From a virus: DNA of 48,259 nt. Location: positions 1 to 48,259 of IMG/VR virus record IMGVR_UViG_3300023220_000133. One strand, written 5' to 3'. This document shows, piece by piece, positions 22,528-31,700 of this stretch. Numbering within the stretch: the first letter of the stretch is position 1; every line of letters begins with the position of its first letter. The notes beneath the pieces were generated by a model, which did no database searches, had not been told where the DNA came from, and was given only the letters and a program-made list of their open reading frames with translations. Position numbers and translations under genes: made by a program.

Positions 22528-25154
22528 CACAGCAATTTGACCCTTCCCAGCCCTTTGAGGTTGTCAAGCCTACCTTCGATCCCAGCAAACCATTTGACAA
22601 GGTTATTGGGAGTGTGACTGCTGTTGCGCCAGAAAAGGCCCCCCTAGACAGGCTGGACGTACCACAATGGAATCCGCTAGGAACCGCTTATACAGCCAAG
22701 GAAAGCAATCAATCCTACAGGAAGAGACAATCTGAGCATTATGGCTTCACCAAAGCTCCAGAGAAATACCGCGATATTTACGAAACCCTTGAACAGGTTG
22801 CTTCGTATTTGCCTGATCGTGATCCTGAGCATTTAAAGAAAATTGTCGATAAAGCCTTTAAAGGTGAAGCTGAATTGATAATTCATGAAGGATTTGGTGA
22901 GCCGGTCATAAAGTTCAAGACGGGTGAAACTGTACCTTTTGAAGAAATTGGTGTGGGTGAGCAAACTCTGAGGGGATACATAAAACCAACCCTTGAGCTT
23001 GGGTCAGAGGTAGCCACAGGTTTTGTAGGGGCTGTAAGCGGCGGAGCTCCTGGGGCCGCGATTGGCGCAACAGGTCAGACATTTTTCAATAAATATCAAG
23101 GATTGCACGCCGTGAATAAGGCTATGGATTTAGGGATGACAGACGCCGATATATTAGGGCGGTCCGCCCTTGAAGCTGCGACCGCGTTAGGTCTTGAGGT
23201 CGCTACGCTGGGCGTGGGGAAGGTCGTTAGGAGATTTCTGCAATCCCCGGCCTCTGAGATTATAGCCAGAGACCTGAATAAAGAACAGATTGACGCAGCC
23301 GTTAACGCCGCTGAGGACTATTATGCTAAATCCGGCACCAAACTAACAACAGGGCAGTCATTACAAAAAGCCAAACAGGAAGGCCTTGAGGTATCGTCTC
23401 GTGATATCAGGCAGCTTCGCACCCTAGAAGAGGACTTAGCTGCCATGGGAGACGCAGAGGCAACGGAAATGATACTTAAACAACAAGATATAGCATCGGG
23501 TGAGGCGACCGAAGAAGCCGTTCAGAGACTTGGCGGCAAAGCTGATGTTGAGAAAATGGGTAAAGAGGTTATTGCAGCCGCAAAAGAGGACACGGTCGTT
23601 AAAAGAATTGGTCTCGAAAATGATATGGAGGCCATCAGGGGGGACCTTGATGATGAAATCCGTAATTTGGTTGACGCGCCCGAATACTTCGAAAGCACTG
23701 ATTCTGTCAGGCGATATTTAGATGACGCTTCACGTGAAACAATATCACAGCACAGAGCAAAGTATAAGGCTTTGTGGGCGGAAGTTCCAGAAGCATCCAA
23801 GGTTGACATGAAGGGCGTCAGGGAGGCTGCGAAGGGCCTTAAAAAACAAATGGATAAAGATATATTCCCTTACCTGACAGAAGAAAGCAAGCCCATCATC
23901 CGACAAGCTTTAGATGTTGAGGACGTTACTGACATGGCTTCCGTATCAAGGGCCATCTCTCAATTGAAGGCTGAGAAGCGAGCGATGGAAGCGGGTACGG
24001 TGCCAGACAGAGCCAAGTCTGCTGTGAGCAACATGATTGACTCTCTTTCTGACGCTCGCTCCAAAGCTTTGTCTGATGTTAGTCCTGATCTTAAAAAGAG
24101 GCTGGATATTCTTGACGAGCAATATAGCGTTATTAATAGCGAAATCAAAGGGACTATGGTCGGGAAATTAATAGAACGCAACGCTAAGGGCGGCTTTAAA
24201 GTTGCTGATGACACTTTTTTAGAGAGACTTTTGGGTTCACATCAGGAAGTCAAGCGTATTGCCAATTTTATTAAAGACCCTGAATTCGGCGGGTTCGGAC
24301 AAACTAAAGCGCTTAAAGATGGTGTCAAATCACTTTACGAGCGCATGGTAGTTTCTCGCGAGGGCATGACACATAAATCCTTCATGGATAAATACGGCGA
24401 GTCCATCAATGAGATATTCACACCGAAGGAAAAGCGTAAAATCTTTGGTAGTCTGAGCGATTTCCAGCGCAATAAGAAGTCGTTGGACGCGCAACAAAAG
24501 ATGGCGGTACAGAAACTCAATAAAAGCCTTGGTGCAAAACTCGAAAGCACTGATCCCGCCTTGGTTTTCGAAACTGTCATGAAGGGTTCGGCGTCAAAGA
24601 AGCTGGTTAATGCGCGTAAGCTCAAGAACATTCTCACCGACGACGAGTTCAAAGAGTTTAGTAGCGTATTCACACGCGACCTTGTGAACAAGATGAAAGT
24701 CAAGGACGATCTTGGTATTGATTCGTTTTCAAGCTCCAAACTTCGGGAAATTATCAAGGACGAGCGCGGGCTGATTAAGGAAGTTGCCGGAGAGCGGTTC
24801 TTAAAAGACCTTGAGTGGGTCGAGAAAATGTCTGACGTTACCAAGATGCCAAAAAGACTGCGCTCTGAAATGTCCGATATTCTCGCAGAGACAGGAAAAG
24901 CAGGGCCTCCCATGCTGTTCTGGAGAGCTGTTGTTGCTAGACCCCTATCGAGAATGGGTCTTTTGACCACAAGCGCCTTGAAACTTGGACGATCATCTTC
25001 TCGACGGTCTCTTGATGCAGCCCTTTCCGATCCTAAGGTATTGAGAAAAGTTCATGAAATGTATGTGCAGGACGCGCCTATGGCAAAGTGGCGCTCACTG
25101 TTTAGAACCATTGGCTACAATGAATTAGCCGACAAGATGTATGAGGAAGATTGA
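22524..25154 (+). CDS. Putative DNA ejection / internal virion protein 3
   Basis: 876 residues, the largest gene of the window. Starts with two copies of FDPS.PF..V (FDPSQPFEVV, FDPSKPFDKV), a motif frequent at the N-termini of such proteins. Residues about 140-245 are Gly/Ala-rich (GFVGAVSGGAPGAAIGATGQ) and could cross the membrane. The remaining 600 residues are long charged helices. I see no lytic transglycosylase or protease motif. Probably forms part of the conduit for genome entry. Confidence 0.72.
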   Translation: MTQQFDPSQPFEVVKPTFDPSKPFDKVIGSVTAVAPEKAPLDRLDVPQWNPLGTAYTAKESNQSYRKRQSEHYGFTKAPEKYRDIYETLEQVASYLPDRDPEHLKKIVDKAFKGEAELIIHEGFGEPVIKFKTGETVPFEEIGVGEQTLRGYIKPTLELGSEVATGFVGAVSGGAPGAAIGATGQTFFNKYQGLHAVNKAMDLGMTDADILGRSALEAATALGLEVATLGVGKVVRRFLQSPASEIIARDLNKEQIDAAVNAAEDYYAKSGTKLTTGQSLQKAKQEGLEVSSRDIRQLRTLEEDLAAMGDAEATEMILKQQDIASGEATEEAVQRLGGKADVEKMGKEVIAAAKEDTVVKRIGLENDMEAIRGDLDDEIRNLVDAPEYFESTDSVRRYLDDASRETISQHRAKYKALWAEVPEASKVDMKGVREAAKGLKKQMDKDIFPYLTEESKPIIRQALDVEDVTDMASVSRAISQLKAEKRAMEAGTVPDRAKSAVSNMIDSLSDARSKALSDVSPDLKKRLDILDEQYSVINSEIKGTMVGKLIERNAKGGFKVADDTFLERLLGSHQEVKRIANFIKDPEFGGFGQTKALKDGVKSLYERMVVSREGMTHKSFMDKYGESINEIFTPKEKRKIFGSLSDFQRNKKSLDAQQKMAVQKLNKSLGAKLESTDPALVFETVMKGSASKKLVNARKLKNILTDDEFKEFSSVFTRDLVNKMKVKDDLGIDSFSSSKLREIIKDERGLIKEVAGERFLKDLEWVEKMSDVTKMPKRLRSEMSDILAETGKAGPPMLFWRAVVARPLSRMGLLTTSALKLGRSSSRRSLDAALSDPKVLRKVHEMYVQDAPMAKWRSLFRTIGYNELADKMYEED

Positions 25155-27527
25155 ATGGCAAATAGATTCTTTGATCCGGTGCCTCAAGCATTAAATGGTG
25201 TAGGAACTTCTCTGGCTGATGCCGAGCTATTCTTTTTTACGTCAGGAACCAGCGCACCTCAAGACACATTTTCGGATAATAACCTAACCTCTGCAAATGC
25301 AAACCCCGTTGTCGCTGATGGTGACGGGCGATTTCCTAATATATTCCTTAAAGACGCCACTTATAAAGTTCAACTCAAAACGACTTCCGGCACCCAGATA
25401 TGGGAGAGGGACCCTGTTTCCGGGTTAACTGATGCTGTCAGGGTGGTGACAAACATCGCCGCAATGAAAGCTTTGAATTCATCATCATTGACAGAGCATC
25501 AGATATTCGATGTCACAGGATACACATCAATTGGAGACGGCGGCGGAGGCCAATTTTATTGGGATAGTACATCGACATCAACTGTTAATCTCGGCACTAT
25601 ATTTGTACCAGACGATAACGCTACAGGAAGATTTAAGCGTATCTTTATAGGGTCTAAACTATGGCTTGACTGGTTTGGTGCCGTTGGTGATGGAAATTTA
25701 TCGGCAGGAACGGGGACCGATGATAGTGCGGCTATCCAGAGCGTTTTAGATACATTAAACGGATTTGGCGGCGGGACCGCTCAATTGTCAGCGGATAAGA
25801 TATACAGAAAGGCTGACACATCGGCAACATTGATAACCTATAGCAACACAGTAATAGCGGGGGAGGGCAATAGCTCTGTCCTTTATCACGACGACAAATC
25901 GACAAACCCTAGAATGGATATGTTGAGTTTCGAGGACACCTCAAATGTCAGTATCGAAAACATGCGTATATCTGGAAATCTCCTGATTGATTTGACCGAG
26001 ACAAATCAGTCGCAAACCTTGATCGGCGGTAATATTACAGACTTTAATATGAGTAATGTTAAAATTGAGAACATGAGATTCATGGCGACCTCTCTTAACA
26101 ATGTCATTAACGGGACTGTTATTAATTGCACTCTTGACACGATAGCACGAGACGGATTTAGGTTTACAAACTCCAGCAATATCAAGATTACCGATAACTA
26201 TTTAAAGAATGTATCAGATGACAGCGTTGCATTACATACCCGCGATGCTGATACCCTTCCTGGCGGCGGCCATATTGTAAGCAATAATGTATTCGAGGCA
26301 TGTCAGGGCATCAAGGTTCTCGGGGCAAAGATGCTTATCATCACAGGAAACATTATGCGCCGCACGGTGAGGTCTCCCATCAGCATACAATTCCCCGACA
26401 CAGCCACCGAGGGTAACACCACAGTTTTCGATATAAAGGTTTGCGATAATATCATCACCGATTCCTTCGGGTCATTTGGTACGGATAATGTCATTCTGAT
26501 TAAATCGGCAGGGCGGTCAACGGGGGCGCTTTCTAATCAGCCCGGCGTCGACGCGCCCACCTTCCCATATAATTACACGAACAATCTGGATAGCGGCACC
26601 AATGTCAAGGTTGGTATGTGGTCTATCTGCGTGGAGAATAATCAGATTTCAAGAACACTTCCTGCGGTGACAAATTATTCTGACTACGGTTACGGTTTAT
26701 TATTTGACAAAGAGGAGTCGGGATTTTTCTACGATCCTGCAATCACAGAAACTGATTTCCAAGTTCACGGTATTAATGTGGAGGCTCCCGCTTATGGGGT
26801 CAGCGTTTGCTTTAATAGCATATCAGGCTGCGGTACGGGCTTCACAGCTATATTCTTTCAGGTCAACGGATCAGCTAATGTTCAAGACTTTTCCTCTGCC
26901 AAGGTTCAAGGGAATACTATTATTGACTGCCCCGGAACAGGGTTTTCGTGTTCTGATGTAGGCACAGGAAATGGCTCAAAGCAGATTGTTTTATCTGACA
27001 ATATATTTGATTTAGACCCCTTTTTCAGGGCGGCCACACACAACTCAGACAATACATGGTCGAGCATTGGTAGCGTGCCGGGCATTAAAGTAGGAAGCAA
27101 TATTGGCATTGTTGGCGGGGGTAATGTTTTCAAAAACCTTGCTGACACTGGTTTCCAAAATGCAGAGGTTAACGAAACAGGGTTGAATATTATTTATTGC
27201 GACTTTGTGGGTGCCGGAGACAATGCGAGCAATAAGGGTGTTCGGTCTATTCCTAAAGCCAGGGGAAACCTTATACTTCCTATTACCGGTGATCCCACAT
27301 CGTCAACGTATGGAAGTATTGAAAATGATGTCTTGACAGTCAGCAACACTATCCCGTCGGCGGGGAGATATGTCAGCGGTCACTTTGTGGCCCATGGAGA
27401 CCCTTCCGTTGTCGGAGGCGGTGGTGGTAACGATTACATCATTGCAGGCTGGCAGAGGCTGACAACAGGCAACGGTCACGTCCTTAATACTGACTGGGTA
27501 GAAACCCGAACCTTGACAGGAACCTAA
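25155..27527 (+). CDS. Tailspike 1 (head-binding domain plus beta-helix)
   Basis: 790 residues. Residues 1-95 (MANRFFDPVPQALNGVGTSL, then ANANPVVADGDGRFPNI, YKVQLKTTSGTQIWERDPVS) form the virion-binding domain used by many podovirus spikes. A short linker domain (IFDVTGYTSIGDGGGGQFYW) follows. Residues about 175-600 are a right-handed beta-helix (FGAVGDG start motif; repeats such as NVSIENMRISGN, NVKIENMRF, NIKITDNYLKN). The C-terminal 150 residues probably form the trimer end. It recognises or cleaves surface polysaccharide; catalytic residues cannot be assigned by eye. Confidence 0.87.
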   Translation: MANRFFDPVPQALNGVGTSLADAELFFFTSGTSAPQDTFSDNNLTSANANPVVADGDGRFPNIFLKDATYKVQLKTTSGTQIWERDPVSGLTDAVRVVTNIAAMKALNSSSLTEHQIFDVTGYTSIGDGGGGQFYWDSTSTSTVNLGTIFVPDDNATGRFKRIFIGSKLWLDWFGAVGDGNLSAGTGTDDSAAIQSVLDTLNGFGGGTAQLSADKIYRKADTSATLITYSNTVIAGEGNSSVLYHDDKSTNPRMDMLSFEDTSNVSIENMRISGNLLIDLTETNQSQTLIGGNITDFNMSNVKIENMRFMATSLNNVINGTVINCTLDTIARDGFRFTNSSNIKITDNYLKNVSDDSVALHTRDADTLPGGGHIVSNNVFEACQGIKVLGAKMLIITGNIMRRTVRSPISIQFPDTATEGNTTVFDIKVCDNIITDSFGSFGTDNVILIKSAGRSTGALSNQPGVDAPTFPYNYTNNLDSGTNVKVGMWSICVENNQISRTLPAVTNYSDYGYGLLFDKEESGFFYDPAITETDFQVHGINVEAPAYGVSVCFNSISGCGTGFTAIFFQVNGSANVQDFSSAKVQGNTIIDCPGTGFSCSDVGTGNGSKQIVLSDNIFDLDPFFRAATHNSDNTWSSIGSVPGIKVGSNIGIVGGGNVFKNLADTGFQNAEVNETGLNIIYCDFVGAGDNASNKGVRSIPKARGNLILPITGDPTSSTYGSIENDVLTVSNTIPSAGRYVSGHFVAHGDPSVVGGGGGNDYIIAGWQRLTTGNGHVLNTDWVETRTLTGT

Positions 27528-27528
27528 T

Positions 27529-29397
27529 ATGGCAAATAGATTTTTCGATCCAGTACCACAGGCCTTGAACGGTGTGGGCACGTCTCTTGCAGATGCTAAA
27601 CTGTTTTTCTTCAAGGCCGGGACCAGTACGCCAGAGGACACCTTCTCAGATAACGCTTTGACCTCTGCAAATGCAAACCCCGTTGTCGCTGATGGTGACG
27701 GGCGATTTAGCGACATATTTCTCAAAGCCGCAAATTATAAAGTTCAACTTAAAACTACGGCTGGTGTGCAAATATGGGAGCGCGATCCGGTTAACGGATC
27801 AACACCCTCTGATTTCATCGAAACCATTGCTTTACTTAAGGCTGTGCAATCCGCTGACTTGGTGAATAATCAGGTGGCTTACGTGACAGGATATTATGCC
27901 GCTGGTGATATTGGCGATGTGACCAGTATTTATAAATGGGTTTCCTCAAGCTCAGCTACTGATGACCTTGGGGTGACAATTATCCCAGACGATTCATCCG
28001 GTAATGGTCGCTGGATATTACAGAACCTTCAAAACGACCGCCAGTATGGCACTAAGGGCGACGACGGTACAGCGGAAAAAACCCGCATCCAAAACTTCTT
28101 TAATAACGGCGGGGAGCTTTTGCTGAAAACCGGCATTAACCGAATAGTTGCTCCTGTAGCGCTACCTTCTAACACAACGCTAACCTTTGAGGCGGGATCG
28201 GTCATTAAAGCCACATCAGGCGCATCGCACGTTTTAGGTCTTGGTTCTGATGGTGTGGAGAATGTCACGATCATAAATGCAGAGGTAGACGGAAACAGCG
28301 TTCTGGGATTAAATGGTATTGGTCTTAGCTCAACCACAGCAACCCATGCCAAAAATATTAACCTGATTGCACCCGTAATTCGTAACTGCCTGCGCTCTCC
28401 AACAACAAGTGGAGGCCGGGGCCTTACCTTTCAGAATGGCGTTGAAAGCGGCACGGTAACTAATCCTAAGGTTTACGACTGCACGACTGGATATGATATG
28501 AATGGAGACACCATAGCAAGCGGGTCTGGGGGTCAAAATCCTGTACTGGGTATTCTGATAACCAATGCCTATGTAGAGGGCTGTCAGGAAGCAATCTCCA
28601 TGTTCTCGGATGGCACAACCACGAACGGCTCAAATCCGCCAACGCAACCAGATTCAGTACAATACACAATCAATAATATCTTTGTACGCAATTGCGGTAG
28701 AACCACAGACACAACACTATACTCTGGAGGGGGGACCGCCGACGATCAAGATGGCGGCGTAGTCGTCTCAAGGCGCGGGCGTAACGTCCAGATTAATAAC
28801 ATGACCGTCTTTAATGATAACACCTACACAATTGGCGGCCTATTTAGGGGAACCGGTAATAATATCAGCATTAACGGCTTCAATATGTGGGGCAAGGTCG
28901 AGGCCGTTGTTGTTGTTGGATCGGCGCAAAACCTTCTACCTTCGTCTGATGCTAACGATCCATCTTATGGGCTAAACATCAGCGGTCGCTTCCACAGCAC
29001 AGCAACCAACATTGTTGACGTAAGGATTGCCACCGCAACAAACTACATCACAAGCTGCATCTTTGATATTGAGGTTGATCAGTTTAATTCGGCAAATGCT
29101 ATCTTGCTGACCGCCTCTAATTTCCGCGATGACAGCTTCATTATCCTGACCGACCTTGTGACTATGAAAAAGATTTCAGGGAACTTGTTGCGTGTTCAAT
29201 CTGATAATAATACACTGGCGACGGCTAGTGATAAGATAACACATTGTGTCGCAATGGAATTCACGAGAAACATTGTAACAGGTGCCAACTGCCGAGTTGA
29301 TTACAGCACGACATCGGGCGGAGCAGGTTCGTCTGCTGGGTTCTTTCAGGTTGCGGTCGGCGGCGTCAATAAAAAGGTCGAATATTTCGATATATAA
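27529..29397 (+). CDS. Tailspike 2 (paralogous head-binding domain, different receptor domain)
   Basis: 622 residues. The first 90 residues are nearly those of tailspike 1, and one DNA run (25287-25333 versus 27657-27703 approximately) is almost identical. The linker is related (VAYVTGYYAAGDIGDVTSIY), but the beta-helix body is unrelated (IIPDDSSGNGRWILQ, then YGTKGDDGTAEKTRIQNFFN, GVENVTIINAEVDGN). It shares one base of spacing from tailspike 1, so both are probably made together and may give two receptor specificities or a branched spike. Confidence 0.85.
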   Translation: MANRFFDPVPQALNGVGTSLADAKLFFFKAGTSTPEDTFSDNALTSANANPVVADGDGRFSDIFLKAANYKVQLKTTAGVQIWERDPVNGSTPSDFIETIALLKAVQSADLVNNQVAYVTGYYAAGDIGDVTSIYKWVSSSSATDDLGVTIIPDDSSGNGRWILQNLQNDRQYGTKGDDGTAEKTRIQNFFNNGGELLLKTGINRIVAPVALPSNTTLTFEAGSVIKATSGASHVLGLGSDGVENVTIINAEVDGNSVLGLNGIGLSSTTATHAKNINLIAPVIRNCLRSPTTSGGRGLTFQNGVESGTVTNPKVYDCTTGYDMNGDTIASGSGGQNPVLGILITNAYVEGCQEAISMFSDGTTTNGSNPPTQPDSVQYTINNIFVRNCGRTTDTTLYSGGGTADDQDGGVVVSRRGRNVQINNMTVFNDNTYTIGGLFRGTGNNISINGFNMWGKVEAVVVVGSAQNLLPSSDANDPSYGLNISGRFHSTATNIVDVRIATATNYITSCIFDIEVDQFNSANAILLTASNFRDDSFIILTDLVTMKKISGNLLRVQSDNNTLATASDKITHCVAMEFTRNIVTGANCRVDYSTTSGGAGSSAGFFQVAVGGVNKKVEYFDI

Positions 29398-29408
29398 AGG
29401 AATCTAAA

Positions 29409-29663
29409 ATGGACAACATCGAATACGACGATAAAACCAGAAACACCAACCATAGAAGCACTCTAGCCCTATGTCCCTGCGATAATTGCGATAAAGACAC
29501 AGACGTCAAGTGCAATGAAAACACCGATGTTGAAAGCCTTATGGAGAAAGAGGACTTCGGTCAAAAACTGAATTGCTCCCATTGTGGTCAAGAGTTTATT
29601 TGGTGGTGGGATCGCAAGGGTGCCATCGTGAGCGTGCATAGTGCGATAGAGATAGAAGAATGA
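29409..29663 (+). CDS. Small putative zinc-binding protein
   Basis: 84 residues, MDNIEYDDKTRNTNHRSTLA. It has CPCDNC, KCN and then LNCSHCGQEFIWWWD, giving enough cysteines for one or two zinc ribbons. Acidic overall. It stands between the spike and lysis genes. Not recognised; could be a regulator or a small virion protein. Confidence 0.6.
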   Translation: MDNIEYDDKTRNTNHRSTLALCPCDNCDKDTDVKCNENTDVESLMEKEDFGQKLNCSHCGQEFIWWWDRKGAIVSVHSAIEIEE

Positions 29664-30109
29664 ACGCCTCCCAAGTCAGAGACCTAATAGTCATCCCCGC
29701 ACTCAAAGAACTTGGCATGCATTCCCTGCCCGCCGAGAAGCTTGTAATGGCCACATGGGCGCATGAGAGCATGGGTGGCACCTACATCAAGCAATTCCCT
29801 ACAGGACCGGCTCGCGGTATGTTCCAGATGGAGCCTGCCACACTTAGGGACCTGTACAACAATTTTCTGTGCTCTCACCCTCTATGGCGGGAAATTCTCG
29901 GCGCTTTGAACGTTGACAGATTGGTCTATGACATGCGTTACGCTGCCATGGCTTGCAGACTTCAATACTACCGACAGCCGGGCGCTATTCCTGATGATTG
30001 GAATGGCATTGCGGATTACTGGAAAACAAGGTACAATTCCCACTTAGGCAGAGGGACAGTTTCTAAGTTCCTGTTTGACAAAGACAAATATCTGAAAGGA
30101 CTTTACTGA
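29660..30109 (+). CDS. Lysozyme-like endolysin
   Basis: 149 residues. The frame shows TWAHESMGGTYIKQFPTGPA, then RGMFQMEPATL, where the Glu of AHES and the G.FQMEP segment occupy the positions of the catalytic Glu and GLFQ loop in lytic transglycosylase (goose-type/SLT) folds. The C-terminus WNGIADYWKTRYNSHLGRGT, then FL.KYLKGL, also fits that group. No signal peptide or TM segment, so it should need the holin encoded directly downstream (ATG overlap). Expected role: cleavage of peptidoglycan at lysis. Confidence 0.75.
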   Translation: MNASQVRDLIVIPALKELGMHSLPAEKLVMATWAHESMGGTYIKQFPTGPARGMFQMEPATLRDLYNNFLCSHPLWREILGALNVDRLVYDMRYAAMACRLQYYRQPGAIPDDWNGIADYWKTRYNSHLGRGTVSKFLFDKDKYLKGLY

Positions 30110-30615
30110 TGGGGCTTAAGAAATTAGCGCGAGGCTTACTTGGCACCTTAGCTCCCACGATTGGCGCTGCCCTTGGTGGCCCTTTTGGCGGCATGGCTGG
30201 CAACTTCCTCGCTGAAAAGCTTGGGGTGAAACAATCAGACTTGCCGGGCGTAATGGCCGCACCATCAGTGGATCAAATGGCCGCGATTAAACTTGCAGAG
30301 ATTGATTTCCAAAAACACCTTGCTGACAATGAGATAGACCTCGAAGAGATTATGGCGGCAGACAGAGACAGCGCAAGGGAGAGGGAGATAGCGCTTAAGG
30401 ATAAAACCCCTGCCATATTGGGTATTCTGGTCGTGGCGGGCTTCTTTGGCACGTTGGGGGCCATGTTATTCGGCGTGATGCCCGAGACCGGCAAGGAACC
30501 GCTGCTGATTATGCTGGGGAGTCTTGGCGCAATGTCTGTGCAGGTAATGAATTACTATTTCGGCTCTAGCGCTGGAAGCAAAAAGAAAACTGAACAATTA
30601 ACATTAAAAGGATAA
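30109..30615 (+). CDS. Holin, 3TM (gene-transfer-agent type) family
   Basis: 168 residues. The Gly/Ala-rich N-terminal part (LLGTLAPTIGAALGGPFGGM, then AGNFLAEKLGV) and the helical, charged middle (AAIKLAEIDFQKHLADNEID, then ADRDSAREREIALKDKTPAI) precede two clear membrane helices: LGILVVAGFFGTLGAMLFGV and LLIMLGSLGAMSVQVMNYYF. The ...DR.SAR......KD..P...- core is diagnostic of the 3TM holin family. It forms the membrane lesions that release the endolysin. The tail is basic (SKKKTEQLTLKG). Confidence 0.85.
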   Translation: MGLKKLARGLLGTLAPTIGAALGGPFGGMAGNFLAEKLGVKQSDLPGVMAAPSVDQMAAIKLAEIDFQKHLADNEIDLEEIMAADRDSAREREIALKDKTPAILGILVVAGFFGTLGAMLFGVMPETGKEPLLIMLGSLGAMSVQVMNYYFGSSAGSKKKTEQLTLKG

Positions 30616-30620
30616 ATACA

Positions 30621-30734
30621 ATGGCACCATCAGGCGGCGGCGGTCAGCCCCCAAAGAAAACCAAGAAGACAAAGAAGGCTACTACAAAATCAGGCGGAGG
30701 CGGTCAACCTCCCAAGAAGGGCGGAAAGGACTAA
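30621..30734 (+). CDS. Tiny Gly/Lys-rich protein with a duplicated SGGGGQPPKK motif
   Basis: 37 residues: SGGGGQPPKK occurs near residues 4-13 and again near residues 24-33, separated by a Lys/Thr stretch (TKKTKKATTK). Start ATG 30621 lies 5 bases after the holin stop. It ends just before the membrane protein gene, and its last codons (GGAAAGGAC) double as that gene's ribosome binding site. Function unknown; intrinsically disordered and strongly basic. Confidence 0.55.
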   Translation: MAPSGGGGQPPKKTKKTKKATTKSGGGGQPPKKGGKD

Positions 30735-30736
30735 TC

Positions 30737-31270
30737 TTGCCCTTTGAAGTAACTATACAGCTTGTATATTTCGCGGTATTCCTGATGCTTGCTTTATTCG
30801 AGCACATCAGGAAGCCGTCTTTATGGCTGTCTTTTTCGGGCGCTATTTATGCGTCCATCTTTGCATTTGTAGATTACAACTCATTTGGAATATATGTTTA
30901 CGTCTTCAAGTTTGCGTTTGATATTTTCATAATTTCCATGCTCCTAGGATATGACGAATACATATATTGCAAGATCAAAGGTATAAGGCCAGCCACCGCC
31001 ACCCCACTTACCTCATTCATTATAGCAATGACAACCATCATAGGTGCTGCCGCGTTTCTCAATGGCGTATCAATAGTTGAATATAGTACACCTTCTGTGA
31101 TAGTATACGATATATACACACCCATTGCCAATGCGGTGCTGACAATTGAGCTACTGATAGGAGGTATATTCTGTTGTGGAAACTTTATCAATTTACGCGC
31201 TCCTGATTTTGGTAGCCATTATATGTCTTCGTTATTGGGGCCTCTTCATAAAGAAACGGATGGAAAATGA
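30737..31270 (+). CDS. Multi-pass membrane protein in the lysis cluster
   Basis: 177 residues from a TTG at 30737 with GGAAAGGA upstream. About five hydrophobic helices (IQLVYFAVFLMLALF, LWLSFSGAIYASIFAFVDY, YVFKFAFDIFIISMLLGY, LTSFIIAMTTIIGAAAFL, TPIANAVLTIELLIGGIFCC). No homology recognised. It may be an additional holin, a superinfection factor, or a membrane stress protein. Its gene end overlaps the next gene and an alternative small frame at 31176. Confidence 0.6.
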   Translation: MPFEVTIQLVYFAVFLMLALFEHIRKPSLWLSFSGAIYASIFAFVDYNSFGIYVYVFKFAFDIFIISMLLGYDEYIYCKIKGIRPATATPLTSFIIAMTTIIGAAAFLNGVSIVEYSTPSVIVYDIYTPIANAVLTIELLIGGIFCCGNFINLRAPDFGSHYMSSLLGPLHKETDGK

Positions 31271-31346
31271 CCGAGAAGACGCCCACAGTAGACGCGCAGT
31301 TAGCCACCATAGTCGCCACGCTCGACGGCATGGTCACGGAGACTGA
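31176..31346 (+). CDS. Possible overprinted small membrane protein
   Basis: A second frame inside 30737-31270: GTG at 31176, with an excellent AGGAGG at 31159-31164, gives 56 residues: a membrane helix (IYALLILVAIICLRYWGLFI), then a very basic, His-rich tail (HHSRHARRHGHGD) running into 31267-31536. The strong ribosome binding site placed mid-gene has no other use. It could be a small holin-, spanin- or antiholin-like protein. Not confirmed. Confidence 0.3.
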   Translation: METLSIYALLILVAIICLRYWGLFIKKRMENDREDAHSRRAVSHHSRHARRHGHGD

Positions 31347-31536
31347 TACATACCGCAAGGGGCACGATGAGCGCCACAAGGGCATGGAGAATGAAATAGC
31401 GAGCGTTAAGGAAAAACAAGAGAAAAATACAGACGCTATAAGTCAGCAAAAGGGCATACATAAGATGCTTGTGGTCATTGGCGGGTTTATAACATTCGCA
31501 ACGGCAACGGCGGTCGCCATATTCAATACGAAATAG
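31267..31536 (+). CDS. XhlA-like membrane-anchored lysis accessory protein
   Basis: 89 residues. A coiled-coil-prone N-terminal part (IVATLDGMVTETDTYRKGHD, then ENEIASVKEKQEKNTDAISQ) is followed by one C-terminal membrane helix (MLVVIGGFITFATATAVAIF). This is the layout of XhlA-type proteins that cooperate with holins. Last gene of the late operon. It overlaps the preceding gene by 4 bases. Confidence 0.6.
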   Translation: MTEKTPTVDAQLATIVATLDGMVTETDTYRKGHDERHKGMENEIASVKEKQEKNTDAISQQKGIHKMLVVIGGFITFATATAVAIFNTK

Positions 31537-31576
31537 CCGAAGAACTACCACACCAGCGGCTATAACACTCGGAGGC

Positions 31577-31605
31577 TTGACGGTCTCCATTTTTTTGTGT
31601 ATATT
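31577..31605 (+). promoter_or_regulatory. Promoter of RNA module 1
   Basis: TTGACG at 31577-31582, 17-base spacer, TATATT at 31600-31605. Expected start near 31612. Same spacing as the two promoters that follow. Confidence 0.55.
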
Positions 31606-31611
31606 GAATTT

Positions 31612-31698
31612 GCGAGAATAAGTTTCTTATGGACTATAACACCCTCACCTTTCATGAGGTTAAGCGCCGCCTGATTTTCAGAGTCCGGGCGGCGTTTT
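31612..31698 (+). ncRNA. Putative small RNA 1 (about 87 nt)
   Basis: Bounded by a promoter at 31577-31605 and a hairpin terminator at 31664-31698. Internal hairpins: ATAAG with CTTAT, and CCTCA with TGAGG around CCTTTCA. GGACT near 31631 can pair with AGTCC (31682-31686) in the terminator loop, which would form a pseudoknot or compete with termination. No ORF with a ribosome binding site. Either a free small RNA or a leader whose terminator can be regulated. Confidence 0.45.
31664..31698 (+). terminator. Intrinsic terminator T1
   Basis: CGCCGCC at 31665-31671 pairs with GGCGGCG at 31688-31694, followed by TTTT. Terminates module 1, and would also terminate readthrough from the late operon. 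Confidence 0.7.
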
Positions 31699-31700
31699 CA

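Noticed and set aside
24335-24970. 211-codon minus-strand frame opposite the third ejection gene
   Set aside because: Ser/Arg/Leu-rich antisense shadow of a well supported structural gene, with no ribosome binding site or operon.
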